A stretch of DNA of 64,000 nucleotides from Piscibacillus halophilus (GCF_900110685.1 NZ_FOES01000008.1:1-64000), one strand, 5' to 3'. Positions 17,442 through 29,156 are shown, counted from the stretch's first letter. Notes: generated by a model from the sequence alone, not told the origin. A program made the numbers and translations.

Positions 17442-19016
17442 ATGAAAACTAAGAAAAAGTACCATACCGATGACTATCTGGGAACAGGTGTCCAAAAAAC
17501 TGCTTTGTTTATAAGTGGTGGATTTTTAATCTTATTCTTTCTTATGGCGTTTTTAGCGCCTGATGTTACAGAAGAAGTAGTTGGCGCATCATTTGACTGG
17601 TCAGCTAAATATTTTGGTCTCTTCTGGCAGTTACTAATGTTAGCAACATTAATTGTAGGATTATTATTAATGTTTACGAGATATGGACGTGTTAAATTAG
17701 GAAAACAAGAAACACCTGAGTTTACGAACTTTCGCTGGATCGCGATGGTATTAACAACTTTACTAGCAAGTGGTGGTGTGTTCTGGGCAGCTAGTGAACC
17801 CATGTCACACTTTATTACGACCCCACCTTTATTTAGCGCGGAAAACCTAAGTGATTGGGATCGTGCTGTGCCTGGAGTAGCACAAGCCTTTTTCCACTGG
17901 GGCTTTTCAGCATGGGCAGTCTTAGGTACTGTAGCGACGATTGTCTTGATGTACTGCCATTACCATAAAGGTATGCCTCTAAAGCCGAGAACTATTTTAT
18001 ACCCACTAATCGGAGATAAAGTTTTCAAACGTTATAATTTCTTTGGATTAACTGCTGACGTCACCTCGATTATTGCCGTTGCTGCTGGTACGATTGGAGC
18101 GATTGGCTTCTTGGGACTACAAGCTGCTTACGCATTCGAACAAGTAACCGGAATCGAAAGTAACTTGTTCATGCAAATTTTATTTATTGTTCTGTTAATC
18201 GGAATTGCAACAATCTCTGCTGTGACAGGTGTTGATAAAGGGATTCAGATTTTAAGTCGATTTAATGTTGCCTTTGCGGTTATCTTAATGATCTTAATTT
18301 TAATTGTTGGTCCGACGATGTTTATTTTAGATGTTTTCGTTTCAGCAGAAGCTTTTCAGTTACAAAATTACTTAATGATGAGCTTAACCCGCGGTGATGA
18401 AGCATGGTTAGCTTGGTGGACCGTTTTCTTCTGGGGTTGGTTCATTGGTTTCGGTCCGATGATGTCAATCTTTATTGCACGTATTTCTCGTGGTCGTACG
18501 ATTCGTGAACTAATTGTTGCTGTTGCACTAATTTCGCCTCTTGTCAGTAACTTCTGGTTCGCAACATTAGGTGGAACAGGTGTATTTTTTGAAATTGAAT
18601 CGTCTGGAATTATATCTGGTCCATTAAATGATGTTGGTCAGGAAGCTGCCGTTATGGCAATCTTGAATGAGCTACCGATGAGCGGACTATTTGCGATTGG
18701 CTTTTTAATCATTACGATAATATTCGTAGCAACAACAGCTGACTCAATGTCTTATGCATCAGCAGTTGCTGTAACGGGTAATGATGATCCTAGCAAGTAC
18801 ATCCGTGTATTCTGGGCATTAATCTTTGGTGCCGTAGCCGTCGCACTATTGACACTAGGTGAAGGTAGTATCAGTATGCTGCAAAACTTTATCGTAGTCT
18901 CTGCTGTGCCAGTGTCACTCTTATTACTTCCGCCCGTTTGGGATTCAGTTAAAATTGCGAACAAAATGGCAATCGAACAAGGAATTAAGGATAAAGAAGA
19001 TCGTAGTAAATTATAA
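17442..19016 (+). CDS. BCCT-family betaine/choline/carnitine transporter
   Basis: 524-residue carrier with twelve hydrophobic segments. It shows FFHWGFSAWAVLG (TM4 region) and the BCCT signature around WLAWWTVFFWGWFIGFGPMMS with the following RISRGRTIRELI. BCCT proteins use Na+ or H+ gradients to import glycine betaine, choline or carnitine, mainly for osmotic protection. OpuD-type betaine uptake is the likeliest role, but substrate choice is not certain. ATG 17442 with AGGAGG 6 bases upstream is preferred to ATG 17409. Monocistronic. Confidence 0.88.
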   Translation: MKTKKKYHTDDYLGTGVQKTALFISGGFLILFFLMAFLAPDVTEEVVGASFDWSAKYFGLFWQLLMLATLIVGLLLMFTRYGRVKLGKQETPEFTNFRWIAMVLTTLLASGGVFWAASEPMSHFITTPPLFSAENLSDWDRAVPGVAQAFFHWGFSAWAVLGTVATIVLMYCHYHKGMPLKPRTILYPLIGDKVFKRYNFFGLTADVTSIIAVAAGTIGAIGFLGLQAAYAFEQVTGIESNLFMQILFIVLLIGIATISAVTGVDKGIQILSRFNVAFAVILMILILIVGPTMFILDVFVSAEAFQLQNYLMMSLTRGDEAWLAWWTVFFWGWFIGFGPMMSIFIARISRGRTIRELIVAVALISPLVSNFWFATLGGTGVFFEIESSGIISGPLNDVGQEAAVMAILNELPMSGLFAIGFLIITIIFVATTADSMSYASAVAVTGNDDPSKYIRVFWALIFGAVAVALLTLGEGSISMLQNFIVVSAVPVSLLLLPPVWDSVKIANKMAIEQGIKDKEDRSKL

Positions 19017-19027
19017 AAATTGAGAAG

Positions 19028-19063
19028 AAGCTTTTGCGCGTTGGTCGCGCAAAAGCTTTTTTT
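19028..19063 (+). terminator. Intrinsic terminator of the BCCT gene
   Basis: A 13-bp perfect stem AAGCTTTTGCGCG/CGCGCAAAAGCTT is followed by TTTTT. Array B starts about 10 bases later. Confidence 0.93.
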
Positions 19064-19072
19064 CACAATCTG

Positions 19073-19207
19073 TTTCGCCGAAAATAAATGCTGTTTCGCT
19101 AAAAATTCAGATAGTGTCGCCAAAATAAAGCTCAATTTCGCTATAACGGAACGACATCTCGCTAAAAAGACATATACTTTCGCCAAAAACAGCCCAGCTC
19201 TCGCGAA
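19073..19207. repeat. 21-bp degenerate tandem array B (TTTCGCTAAAA core)
   Basis: The TCGC core occurs at 19075, 19096, 19117, 19138, 19159, 19180 and 19201: seven copies, each exactly 21 bases apart. The core reads TTTCGCTAAAA or TTTCGCCAAAA in the clearest copies and the remaining 10 bases are not conserved. It lies between the BCCT terminator and the thioesterase gene, both on the plus strand. Confidence 0.88.
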
Positions 19208-19274
19208 TCATGTGTAAGGATACACAAGCGTGGTATACTATGAAGTAGAAAAAATTGAAAAAGAAGGTGAAGCC

Positions 19275-19808
19275 ATGGAAGCAAAACCTTGCGTAAATTC
19301 TTTAACCGTTAAAAACTCACATGTTTTGCCGCCAGATACCAATAGTCATGGAACGTTGTTTGGTGGACAACTCATGGCCTATATTGATGACGTGGCAGCC
19401 ATTGCAGCTACTCGACATGCAAGAATGCCTGTAGTAACAGCGTCGACAGATTCAGTTGACTTTTTGAATCCAGTCAAAGAAGGAAACACAATTTGTTTAG
19501 AAGGGTATGTTACATATACCCATCGTACATCTATGGAGGTTTTTGTAAAAGCCGTTACAGAAAATTTACTGACAGGAGAACGTCAAGTGTGTACGACGGC
19601 CTTTTTAACGATGGTTGCATTAGACGAAAATGGGAAACCTGCTGAAGTCCCACCTGTTTATCCAGAGTCAGAAGAGGAAAAATGGTTGCATAATGGGGCA
19701 GCTGAACGTGCGGAGTATCGTCGTAAAAGACGTGAGGATTCGAAGGAATTGGCCGAACGTTTTGGTGCGGATTTCCCATGGGATCCGACAACGAACCGAA
19801 AGGCCTAA
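19275..19808 (+). CDS. Acyl-CoA thioesterase, hotdog fold (YkhA-like)
   Basis: 177-residue protein with the hotdog block PPDTNSHGTLFGGQLMAYID and the conserved Asp in TASTDSVDFLNPV, as in acyl-CoA hydrolases of the YkhA/YciA type. It would hydrolyse acyl-CoA thioesters in the cytoplasm. A charged C-terminal tail (EYRRKRREDSKELAERF) extends past the core. ATG 19275 follows AAGGTGAAG; a longer frame from 19230 lacks a good ribosome site. Confidence 0.85.
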   Translation: MEAKPCVNSLTVKNSHVLPPDTNSHGTLFGGQLMAYIDDVAAIAATRHARMPVVTASTDSVDFLNPVKEGNTICLEGYVTYTHRTSMEVFVKAVTENLLTGERQVCTTAFLTMVALDENGKPAEVPPVYPESEEEKWLHNGAAERAEYRRKRREDSKELAERFGADFPWDPTTNRKA

Positions 19809-19837
19809 TTGACTTTAAACTTAGCACCATATAAAAT
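19809..19837 (+). promoter_or_regulatory. SigA promoter of the hut operon
   Basis: TTGACT (19809-19814) and TAAAAT (19832-19837) with a 17-base spacer. The likely start is about 25 bases upstream of hutP. The -35 begins right after the thioesterase stop codon. Confidence 0.6.
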
Positions 19838-19867
19838 GAAATTATAAAGAGGATTGTTGGTGTTAAG

Positions 19868-20317
19868 ATGAAAAAGTCATTAGAAGCGGGAATCGGAAAG
19901 TCAGCTCTTCAGTTAGTGTTAGCCAATAGTCATGAGTTAGAAGAGACCAAATCTCGTGTATCAGAAGCAGGATTTACTTATTGTATAGGTAAAACAGGTT
20001 CAATGGATATGCAAAAAGTTGTCTCCGCAATTGAGACGGCTGCAAAACGCCAGCATATTATTGATGAAAAGCTTTACCGTGAGATGCACGCATTATACCA
20101 CGCCATTTTAGAAGCGTTAGAAGGTGTCACAAGAGGTCAAGTTTTACTTGGTGATGTGTTGCGAACCGTTGGATTAAGGTTTAGTGTTGTACGCGGAATG
20201 CCTTATGAGAACGAAGCTGAAGGCGAATGGATTGCGGTAGCATTATACGGAACAATTGGAGCTCCGATTCGTGGATTGGAGCATGAAACAACTGGACTTG
20301 GTATTAATCATATTTAA
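19868..20317 (+). CDS. hutP: HutP, histidine-responsive antiterminator
   Basis: 149 residues, the expected length for HutP. Conserved features include the opening [39 protein letters not shown] and the tail [19 protein letters not shown]. HutP binds L-histidine and Mg2+, then wraps nascent hut RNA and prevents terminator formation ahead of hutH. Its RNA target is visible directly downstream at 20331-20347. It is the first gene of the operon. Confidence 0.95.
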   Translation: MKKSLEAGIGKSALQLVLANSHELEETKSRVSEAGFTYCIGKTGSMDMQKVVSAIETAAKRQHIIDEKLYREMHALYHAILEALEGVTRGQVLLGDVLRTVGLRFSVVRGMPYENEAEGEWIAVALYGTIGAPIRGLEHETTGLGINHI

Positions 20318-20330
20318 ATCATAATGCCCA

Positions 20331-20347
20331 GAGTGATGAGTTAATAG
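20331..20347 (+). promoter_or_regulatory. HutP RNA-binding site (three NAG triplets)
   Basis: The RNA reads GAG-TGAT-GAG-TTAA-TAG, i.e. three NAG triplets separated by exactly four bases. HutP is known to recognise NAG triplets spaced this way. The last triplet ends about two bases before the terminator stem begins. Confidence 0.8.
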
Positions 20348-20349
20348 GG

Positions 20350-20393
20350 GGCTAACCTTCAAGGATGACCTTGAGGGTTAGCCTCATTTTGTT
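20350..20393 (+). terminator. HutP-controlled terminator between hutP and hutH
   Basis: A 15-bp stem, GGCTAACCTTCAAGG paired with CCTTGAGGGTTAGCC around an ATGA loop, followed by TCATTTTGTTT. Without histidine it should stop transcription before hutH; with HutP bound upstream it should be read through. Confidence 0.88.
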
Positions 20394-20411
20394 TAAAAAG
20401 GGAGTGAAGTT

Positions 20412-21887
20412 ATGGAGTTAACCGGATCTAACCTTGATTTAGAAAAAGTAAAGCATATCGTATATGATTTTGAAACCGTTACCATATCACAGGATTGCCT
20501 TGAACAAGTGAAAAAAAGTCGTGCTACTGTTCAAGAATACTTAGATCAGCACCAAATCATTTATGGGATTAATACAGGTTTTGGGAAGTTTAGTGATGTT
20601 GAAATCGAAGCGGATGATTTGGATGAACTGCAGCTTAACTTAATTCATTCACATGCATGTGGGGTTGGAGAGCCTTTTTCAGAATACGTTAGTCGGGCGA
20701 TGATTTTGCTTCGTGCGAATGCCTTGTTAAAAGGGTTTTCTGGAGTAAGACCAGTTATAATCGAAAGATTAATCGATTTATTAAATCACCGAATTCACCC
20801 AGTTATTCCACAACAAGGGTCACTGGGTGCCAGTGGAGATTTAGCTCCACTGGCTCATCTTGCATTAGTTTTACTCGGTGAAGGGGAGGTGTTTTATAAA
20901 GGAGAGCATGTGCCAACAGCGATTGCCTTTAACCAAGAAAAACTAGATCCCATTCAGCTTAAAGCGAAAGAAGGTCTGGCTCTTATTAATGGAACGCAAG
21001 CGATGACCGCAGTGGGAGTGCTGGCTTATCTCGATGCCAAGCAGGTTTTAACCTATTCTGAAAAGATTGCAGCTATGACGATGGAAGGGTTGCAAAGTAT
21101 AACTTGTGCGTTTGATGACTTAATTCATGCAGCTCGGGGGCATGTCGAACAACGAGAGGTAGCAGAACGGATTCGAGAATATCTCATTGGTAGCAAGCTT
21201 ACAACCAAACAAGGGGAGAAGAGAGTTCAAGATGCGTACTCAATTCGTTGTATTCCGCAAGTGCTAGGTGCTTCATGGCAGACTTTAAAATATGTCGAGG
21301 AAAAACTTGAAACAGAGATCAATGCTGCAACCGATAATCCGCTTATTTTTTCTGATGAAGGAAAAGTGTTATCTGGAGGAAATTTTCATGGGCAATCGAT
21401 TGCGATTGCCATGGATTTATTAAAAATTGGCATGGCCGAAGTCGCGAATATGTCAGAGCGTCGAATTGAACGACTAGTGAACCCGCAACTTAATGATTTA
21501 CCCCCGTTTTTAAGTCCAGAACCAGGGTTGCAATCGGGAGCCATGATTATGCAGTACACGGCTGCATCACTCGTATCGGAAAATAAAACACTTGCTCATC
21601 CAGCGAGCGTGGACTCGATTCCGTCATCTGCAAACCAAGAGGATCACGTCAGTATGGGGACGATTGGAGCGCGTCATGCTGCTCACATTATTGAGAATGT
21701 CAGGCGTGTAATCGCGATTGAACTCATATGCGCGATGCAAGCTGTAGAACTAAGAGGTGGACCTTCGCACATGGCTGAAACAACGAGTAACCTTTATCAA
21801 ACAGCAAGAGAAATCGTTCCGAGTATTAAACGAGATCGAGTGTTTTCAAAAGACATTGAAAGATTACAAGAGTGGCTACAAGATTAG
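20412..21887 (+). CDS. hutH: Histidine ammonia-lyase
   Basis: 491-residue enzyme that converts histidine to urocanate and ammonia. The MIO prosthetic group forms from the Ala-Ser-Gly in [17 protein letters not shown] (about residue 140). The active-site motifs [20 protein letters not shown] and [18 protein letters not shown] are present. GGGAGTG precedes ATG 20412. It is slightly shorter than the roughly 508-residue B. subtilis enzyme but shows no break. Confidence 0.96.
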   Translation: MELTGSNLDLEKVKHIVYDFETVTISQDCLEQVKKSRATVQEYLDQHQIIYGINTGFGKFSDVEIEADDLDELQLNLIHSHACGVGEPFSEYVSRAMILLRANALLKGFSGVRPVIIERLIDLLNHRIHPVIPQQGSLGASGDLAPLAHLALVLLGEGEVFYKGEHVPTAIAFNQEKLDPIQLKAKEGLALINGTQAMTAVGVLAYLDAKQVLTYSEKIAAMTMEGLQSITCAFDDLIHAARGHVEQREVAERIREYLIGSKLTTKQGEKRVQDAYSIRCIPQVLGASWQTLKYVEEKLETEINAATDNPLIFSDEGKVLSGGNFHGQSIAIAMDLLKIGMAEVANMSERRIERLVNPQLNDLPPFLSPEPGLQSGAMIMQYTAASLVSENKTLAHPASVDSIPSSANQEDHVSMGTIGARHAAHIIENVRRVIAIELICAMQAVELRGGPSHMAETTSNLYQTAREIVPSIKRDRVFSKDIERLQEWLQD

Positions 21888-21937
21888 CAGAAAGAATTTG
21901 TCCTTAGTCTCATAGATTGTACTAAGGAGGGATTCAT

Positions 21938-23218
21938 ATGACATCGATTTTAAGATTAATTGTATTTAGCCTAATTGGTTTATTTACATTTTTTATTCCA
22001 ATCACCATCAACGGTAAGTCGAGTATTCCGCTCGATCATATGGTGACATGGGTTCAAACGACGTTTCCAACGCTCGTCCCTTATTATGCGTTAATGGTAA
22101 TTTTACTCGGAGCGATTTACCCGTTTTATAACAAAACTTGGAACAAGGACACCGTTACTAAGGTCTTTTCGTTATTAAAAGTTGTTGGATTGATTGTTGC
22201 CGTGATGTTAATGACGGACGTCGGACCAGCTGTTTTATTTGACCCTAACATTGGACCATTTTTGTATGAAAAGTTAGTTATTCCAGTTGGCGTGCTCGTT
22301 CCAATTGGGGCTGTGTTTCTAGCCTTTATCGTCGGTTATGGTCTATTAGAATTTATAGGCACATTGCTTCAACCGATTATGCGTCCTTTGTTTAAAACAC
22401 CAGGACGTTCCGCGATTGATGCTGTGGCTTCATTTGCCGGAAGCTATTCGATAGCTTTACTTATTACCAACCGGGTTTATAAAGAGGGTAAATATTCTTT
22501 GAAAGAAGCCATGGTGATTGCGACTGGGTTCTCGACAGTTTCGGCTACTTTTATGATTGTCGTCGCTTCGACTTTAGGGTTCATGGATATTTGGAACACC
22601 TTTTTCTGGACCACGCTACTTATTACGTTTATTGTGACCGCAATCTCGGTTCGAATATGGCCGTTACGAAATGAGGAAGAAGTCTATTATACAGGGACCC
22701 CGATTCAAGAGGAAAAAGTCGAGGGAAATATTTTTAAAGCTGCTTGGAATTCAGGTGTTCAAGCGGCAAGTCATGCTCCATCGTTAGGTAAGAATATTTT
22801 AACCAATTTAAAAGATGGGTTTGTCATGGTCATGAGTATTTTGCCATCGATTTTATCTGTTGGGTTAATCGGTCTATTATTAGCTGAACAAACCCCCGTG
22901 TTCGACTGGTTAGGATATGTGTTTTATCCGATTACAGCCTTGCTTCAAATTCCTGATGCCTTATTAGCTGGAAAAGCGGCGGCGATTGGGATTGCTGAAA
23001 TGTTCTTACCAGCGTTATTAGTGGCTGAGGCAGCGTTTGTTACGAAATTCGTCGTTGGCGTCACGTCGATTTCGTCAATCTTATTTTTCTCAGCTTCGAT
23101 CCCGTGTATTTTAGCGACCGAGATTCCAGTTAAAATTTCTAGATTAGTAGTCATATATATTGAGCGCGTCATATTAACGATCATCATCGCGACGCCGATT
23201 GCATTTTTACTAGCTTAA
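21938..23218 (+). CDS. YjiH-family membrane protein, possible histidine/urocanate carrier
   Basis: 426-residue membrane protein with about ten hydrophobic segments and two Gate (nucleoside-recognition) type blocks, VGYGLLEFIGTLLQPIMRPLF and PDALLAGKAAAIGIAEMFLPALL. It belongs to the YjiH-type family of unknown function. Its position between hutH and hutU, with tight spacing and a strong AAGGAGG site, makes uptake of histidine or urocanate the natural guess, replacing the HutM permease of B. subtilis. That role is inference from context. Confidence 0.75.
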   Translation: MTSILRLIVFSLIGLFTFFIPITINGKSSIPLDHMVTWVQTTFPTLVPYYALMVILLGAIYPFYNKTWNKDTVTKVFSLLKVVGLIVAVMLMTDVGPAVLFDPNIGPFLYEKLVIPVGVLVPIGAVFLAFIVGYGLLEFIGTLLQPIMRPLFKTPGRSAIDAVASFAGSYSIALLITNRVYKEGKYSLKEAMVIATGFSTVSATFMIVVASTLGFMDIWNTFFWTTLLITFIVTAISVRIWPLRNEEEVYYTGTPIQEEKVEGNIFKAAWNSGVQAASHAPSLGKNILTNLKDGFVMVMSILPSILSVGLIGLLLAEQTPVFDWLGYVFYPITALLQIPDALLAGKAAAIGIAEMFLPALLVAEAAFVTKFVVGVTSISSILFFSASIPCILATEIPVKISRLVVIYIERVILTIIIATPIAFLLA

Positions 23219-23239
23219 TAGTTTAAGGAGGAGTATCAA

Positions 23240-24904
23240 ATGTCAAATCCAGTTAAAACAATTCGTGCACCACGAGGGACTGAACTGAATACAAAAGGTT
23301 GGGTTCAAGAAGCAGCGTTACGTATGCTGATGAACAATTTGGATCCTGAAGTGGCAGAAAATCCAGATGAATTGGTGGTTTACGGAGGAATAGGAAAAGC
23401 TGCTCGCAATTGGGAGAGCTTTGAAGCAATCGTGAGCACACTTAAAAAGTTAGAAGAAGACGAAACATTACTCGTCCAATCGGGTAAGCCAGTAGCCGTC
23501 TTTAAGTCGCACAAGGATGCACCGCGTGTATTACTGGCAAACTCTAACCTCGTTCCAGCTTGGGCGAATTGGGATCATTTCCGTGAGCTTGAGAAAAAAG
23601 GTCTTATGATGTACGGGCAAATGACAGCAGGAAGCTGGATTTACATTGGAACTCAAGGGATTTTACAAGGTACTTATGAGACATTTGCGGAAGCCGCACG
23701 TCAGCATTTTGGAGGCTCACTTCGTGGAACACTGACGGTAACAGCAGGCCTCGGTGGCATGGGTGGGGCTCAACCACTTGCCGTTACGATGAATGATGGC
23801 GTTGTCATTACGGTTGAAGTGGATGAGTCTCGCATCAAGCGCAGGATTGAACACCGTTATTTAGATCAAATGGCGACGTCGTTAGATGAAGCACTTGAGA
23901 TGGCGAAACAAGCTAAAGCTGATGGTCAGCCATTATCAATCGGACTTCTTGGAAATGCAGCAGATATTTTACCAGAACTAGTAGAGCGCGGTGAGATTCC
24001 TGATCTAGTGACCGACCAAACGTCAGCTCACGACCCATTAAACGGGTATTTGCCATCAGGTTACTCCATGGAACAAGGCGCTGATCTCCGTCAATCAGAT
24101 CCAGACCGATATCTTGCGGATTCTCGTGCAAGTATTAAACAGCATGTCCAAGCGATGCTAGATTTGCAGAAAGCAGGAGCCGTGACGTTTGATTACGGAA
24201 ATAACATTCGTCAGGAAGCTTATAACGAGGGCTTAGAAAACGCCTTTGATTTTCCAGGTTTCGTCCCAGCGTTTATTCGCCCTCAGTTCTGTGAAGGCAA
24301 AGGTCCTTTCCGCTGGGCAGCTCTATCGGGGAATCCTGAAGATATTTTTAAAATTGATGAAGTGCTGCTTGAAGAGTTTTCTTATAATGAGCATTTATGC
24401 AAGTGGATCCGTATGGCACGTGAAAAAGTGGCATTCCAAGGACTGCCATCACGCATTTGCTGGCTAGGATACGGAGAACGGGCCCGCTTTGGAAAAATCA
24501 TCAATGACATGGTAGCACGTGGTGAGATTTCGGCTCCTATTGTGATCGGACGCGACCATTTAGATGCCGGGTCCGTAGCTTCACCAAACCGTGAGACAGA
24601 AAGTATGAAAGACGGAAGTGATGCTGTTGCAGACTGGCCAATTTTGAACGCGCTCATCAATTCCGTCAATGGTGCAAGCTGGGTATCCGTCCATCACGGA
24701 GGCGGTGTCGGCATGGGGTACTCGCTCCACGCAGGAATGGTCATCGTAGCCGATGGAACTGAAGAAGCAGCCGCACGCCTCGAGCGCGTATTAACGTCCG
24801 ACCCAGGAATGGGAGTGGCGCGCCACGTGGATGCAGGATACGAAATAGCTGAAAAAACCGCTCGAGAAAAAGGCGTGCACATCCCGATGTTGGATGAAAA
24901 CTAA
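23240..24904 (+). CDS. hutU: Urocanate hydratase
   Basis: 554 residues, full length. The enzyme adds water to urocanate to give imidazolonepropionate using tightly bound NAD+. Conserved features include [15 protein letters not shown], the NAD-binding [20 protein letters not shown] and the C-terminal [10 protein letters not shown]...[20 protein letters not shown] precedes ATG 23240. It follows the YjiH gene by 21 bases. Confidence 0.97.
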   Translation: MSNPVKTIRAPRGTELNTKGWVQEAALRMLMNNLDPEVAENPDELVVYGGIGKAARNWESFEAIVSTLKKLEEDETLLVQSGKPVAVFKSHKDAPRVLLANSNLVPAWANWDHFRELEKKGLMMYGQMTAGSWIYIGTQGILQGTYETFAEAARQHFGGSLRGTLTVTAGLGGMGGAQPLAVTMNDGVVITVEVDESRIKRRIEHRYLDQMATSLDEALEMAKQAKADGQPLSIGLLGNAADILPELVERGEIPDLVTDQTSAHDPLNGYLPSGYSMEQGADLRQSDPDRYLADSRASIKQHVQAMLDLQKAGAVTFDYGNNIRQEAYNEGLENAFDFPGFVPAFIRPQFCEGKGPFRWAALSGNPEDIFKIDEVLLEEFSYNEHLCKWIRMAREKVAFQGLPSRICWLGYGERARFGKIINDMVARGEISAPIVIGRDHLDAGSVASPNRETESMKDGSDAVADWPILNALINSVNGASWVSVHHGGGVGMGYSLHAGMVIVADGTEEAAARLERVLTSDPGMGVARHVDAGYEIAEKTAREKGVHIPMLDEN

Positions 24905-24942
24905 AATCGCGCATAAATGTAGACCTCGGATGGCTTATAAAA

Positions 24943-27278
<2,336 letters not shown>

Positions 27279-27347
27279 AGGATTAATTACTTACTGCGTC
27301 GAATAGAATAATGAAAACCGTATATAAAACTATTGGAGTGAACCGAC

Positions 27348-27872
27348 GTGAAAAAGATAAAAAGATGGTGTCTAGGTTTGATTGTAGCCGTGATCGGGTT
27401 AGTCGGGTACTTTGTAGTAGAAGCGGCAAGCGAGGATGTTGAGTTCACGAGTGTCAGTCACGCTGGCGTTCAGCACAGTTTGTTGGTTGAGAATGAATAT
27501 GTCTACATCGGAAAAAATTTAAAGTGGCCAGGAGAAGATTTACCTGTTATTCATAATGTAAGTATTTTGACTAAAGAAGGTGAAGAACTCGATTCTCAAA
27601 ATGATCATATTCAAATTGAGCTGCTAGTAGATGAGTCTCAACAAACTCAAATCTTGTATGGAGAATTAAGTGACGAACAGACAGAAATCGTTGCTAATTA
27701 TGAAAAACTACAAGATTATCAAATGACAGAACCTCAAATGACAATGGTCATGCAAGTGAAACTGAAAAATCCACAATATCAGTATCATCTAGACTCGTTG
27801 AACATTGAGTACACAATTGACGGAAAGACACGTACGCAACAACTACCACTTAAAAACTTTATATTCCTTTAA
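27348..27872 (+). CDS. Uncharacterised exported or membrane-anchored protein
   Basis: 174 residues with one hydrophobic N-terminal segment (residues 8-26) followed by an extracellular domain of mixed strands. No family recognised. The end of the signal, VVEAASEDVEF, offers a possible peptidase site. GTG 27348 has TTGGAGTG upstream. It is 69 bases after hutG but is probably separate. Confidence 0.6.
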   Translation: MKKIKRWCLGLIVAVIGLVGYFVVEAASEDVEFTSVSHAGVQHSLLVENEYVYIGKNLKWPGEDLPVIHNVSILTKEGEELDSQNDHIQIELLVDESQQTQILYGELSDEQTEIVANYEKLQDYQMTEPQMTMVMQVKLKNPQYQYHLDSLNIEYTIDGKTRTQQLPLKNFIFL

Positions 27873-27900
27873 GGTTAGGTCATCCATGCCTAACCTTTTT
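27871..27900 (+). terminator. Intrinsic terminator
   Basis: AAGGTTAGG/CCTAACCTT stem with a 9-base loop, then TTTTA, directly after the stop codon of the preceding exported-protein gene. Confidence 0.88.
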
Positions 27901-27951
27901 ATTTGGAAAAACTTCATATTTTTCTTACAATAAGGAATGAGGTGATGAAGA

Positions 27952-28134
27952 ATGAAAAAAGCAGATATTCAAGCACGAATCGATGAACTAAAAATGGATT
28001 ATATTCGCATTCAAGGCGATCTCGATAAATTAGAATCAACTGGTGGTAACGTCACGATGTTAGAAAAAACTCTTTCAAGAATGGAAGATGAATTGAACGA
28101 TTTAAGAAAACAACTTGATAAAGCTAGTGAATAG
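27952..28134 (+). CDS. Small coiled-coil protein (SE1832-like)
   Basis: 60 residues and almost entirely helical with heptad-like hydrophobics (IQARIDELKMDYIRIQGDLD, LEKTLSRMEDELNDLRKQL). The opening resembles the SE1832 family of small Firmicutes proteins of unknown function. GAGGTGATG precedes ATG 27952. A terminator follows, so it is a single-gene unit. Confidence 0.65.
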   Translation: MKKADIQARIDELKMDYIRIQGDLDKLESTGGNVTMLEKTLSRMEDELNDLRKQLDKASE

Positions 28135-28148
28135 GTATGAATAACTAG

Positions 28149-28183
28149 GCCTTGTCTCATAAATTGAGGCAGGGTTTTTATTT
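28149..28183 (+). terminator. Intrinsic terminator
   Basis: CCTTGTCTCA/TGAGGCAGGG stem (with G-U pairs), loop TAAAT, then TTTTTA. It ends the small coiled-coil gene and isolates the SinR-operator region that follows. Confidence 0.8.
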
Positions 28184-28192
28184 TGCTTTGTT

Positions 28193-28208
28193 GTTCTTTA
28201 TAAAGAAC
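28193..28208. promoter_or_regulatory. SinR-type operator O1
   Basis: GTTCTTTATAAAGAAC is a perfect 16-bp palindrome of two GTTCTTT half-sites, matching the published SinR recognition element GTTCTYT. It is about 63 bp (six turns) upstream of O2. Confidence 0.75.
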
Positions 28209-28255
28209 AGAGTAAATTGAAGAAAAAGTTAGTAATTTTAAGGAAAAAGTGTTTA

Positions 28256-28271
28256 GTTCTTTAAAAAGAAC
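28256..28271. promoter_or_regulatory. SinR-type operator O2
   Basis: GTTCTTTAAAAAGAAC, two inverted GTTCTTT-type half-sites with a single mismatch in symmetry. It lies about 80 bases upstream of the predicted transcription start. Confidence 0.75.
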
Positions 28272-28314
28272 ATAATACGTTCATTATTTAGAATATTTGA
28301 ACCTATTTCGGGTT

Positions 28315-28342
28315 TTGCAAATAGGAAATAAGCCTCTATAAT
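28315..28342 (+). promoter_or_regulatory. Predicted SigA promoter of the matrix operon
   Basis: TTGCAA (28315-28320) and TATAAT (28337-28342), spacer 16. The start would fall near 28349-28350, at the edge of operator O3. The leader to the first gene is about 170 bases and contains a 7-bp hairpin GATTGAT/ATCAATC at 28443-28461. Confidence 0.65.
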
Positions 28343-28349
28343 TTAAATT

Positions 28350-28365
28350 GTTCTTAATTAAGAAC
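28350..28365. promoter_or_regulatory. SinR-type operator O3 at the transcription start
   Basis: GTTCTTAATTAAGAAC is a perfect palindrome. It begins at the predicted +1, an ideal place for repression, and is centred 94 bp (about nine turns) downstream of O2. Confidence 0.72.
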
Positions 28366-28518
28366 ATATAAGTTATTTTATTTGCCGGTAAGTTCTCATT
28401 AACGAATTCAGCTATCATGAAATACTTATTTGATTTTAGCAGGATTGATGAAAGATCAATCGTGTTGAAATAAAAAATGTTTAAACCTCATGTTGGGGAA
28501 AAAAGAGGAGGAATTATT

Positions 28519-29151
28519 TTGAGTATTAAAAAGAAATTAGGAATGGGCGTATTATCAGCAGCACTTGGCATTTCACTAATTGGTGGAGGAACGTTTGCGT
28601 ATTTTAGTGACACAGAAGAAACAAACAACACTTTTGCAGCAGGTACTTTAGATCTAAGCGTTGATCCAACAACTGTAATTGATGTTGACAATATCAAACC
28701 AGGTGACGTAATGGTAAGAGAATTTGAATTAATTAATGGTGGTACATTAGATATTTCTTCAATTGATTTATCAACTGCTTACGAAGTGATTGATGCTGAA
28801 GGTAACAACACGGATGATTTTGGTAAACATATTAAAGTATTATTCCTTGAAAACGCAGATAAAACCGGTGATGGCTGGATAATTGGTGACTATAATGATG
28901 TAATTGCTGAAACTACCTTATATGATTTACAAAACCAAACTCCGGACGCAGTGGAAAACGTACAAGGTTTCTTTACTCATCTTCTAGGTTTAAATGGTGA
29001 AGGTGATGGTTTAGAAGCCGGTACATCAGATCAAATGTATGTTGGATTCGAATTTGTTGACAACGGTGAAGATCAAAACGAATTCCAAGGTGACGCTTTA
29101 GAACTTACTTGGACTTTTGAAGCCCACCAAACTGAAGGTGAACTTAGATAA
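28519..29151 (+). CDS. TasA/CalY-like matrix fibre protein 1
   Basis: 210-residue TasA/camelysin-family protein. It opens with SIKKKLGMGVLSAALGISLI and then GGGTFAYFSDTEETNNTFAA, the typical SipW-dependent signal with its AYFSDTE motif. The mature part has the family block NIKPGDVMVREFELINGG. TasA proteins form extracellular amyloid-like fibres that hold biofilms together. I choose TTG 28519, which has AGAGGAGG 8 bases upstream and matches the start of the next paralogue; an ATG-initiated frame from 28477 has no such support. First gene under three SinR-type operators. The first 45 residues are nearly identical to the next protein. Confidence 0.88.
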   Translation: MSIKKKLGMGVLSAALGISLIGGGTFAYFSDTEETNNTFAAGTLDLSVDPTTVIDVDNIKPGDVMVREFELINGGTLDISSIDLSTAYEVIDAEGNNTDDFGKHIKVLFLENADKTGDGWIIGDYNDVIAETTLYDLQNQTPDAVENVQGFFTHLLGLNGEGDGLEAGTSDQMYVGFEFVDNGEDQNEFQGDALELTWTFEAHQTEGELR

Positions 29152-29156
29152 CTTTT

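Noticed and set aside
19020..19217. 65-codon plus-strand ORF over array B
   Set aside because: It is built from the terminator and the repeats, lacks a ribosome site and has biased, repetitive composition.
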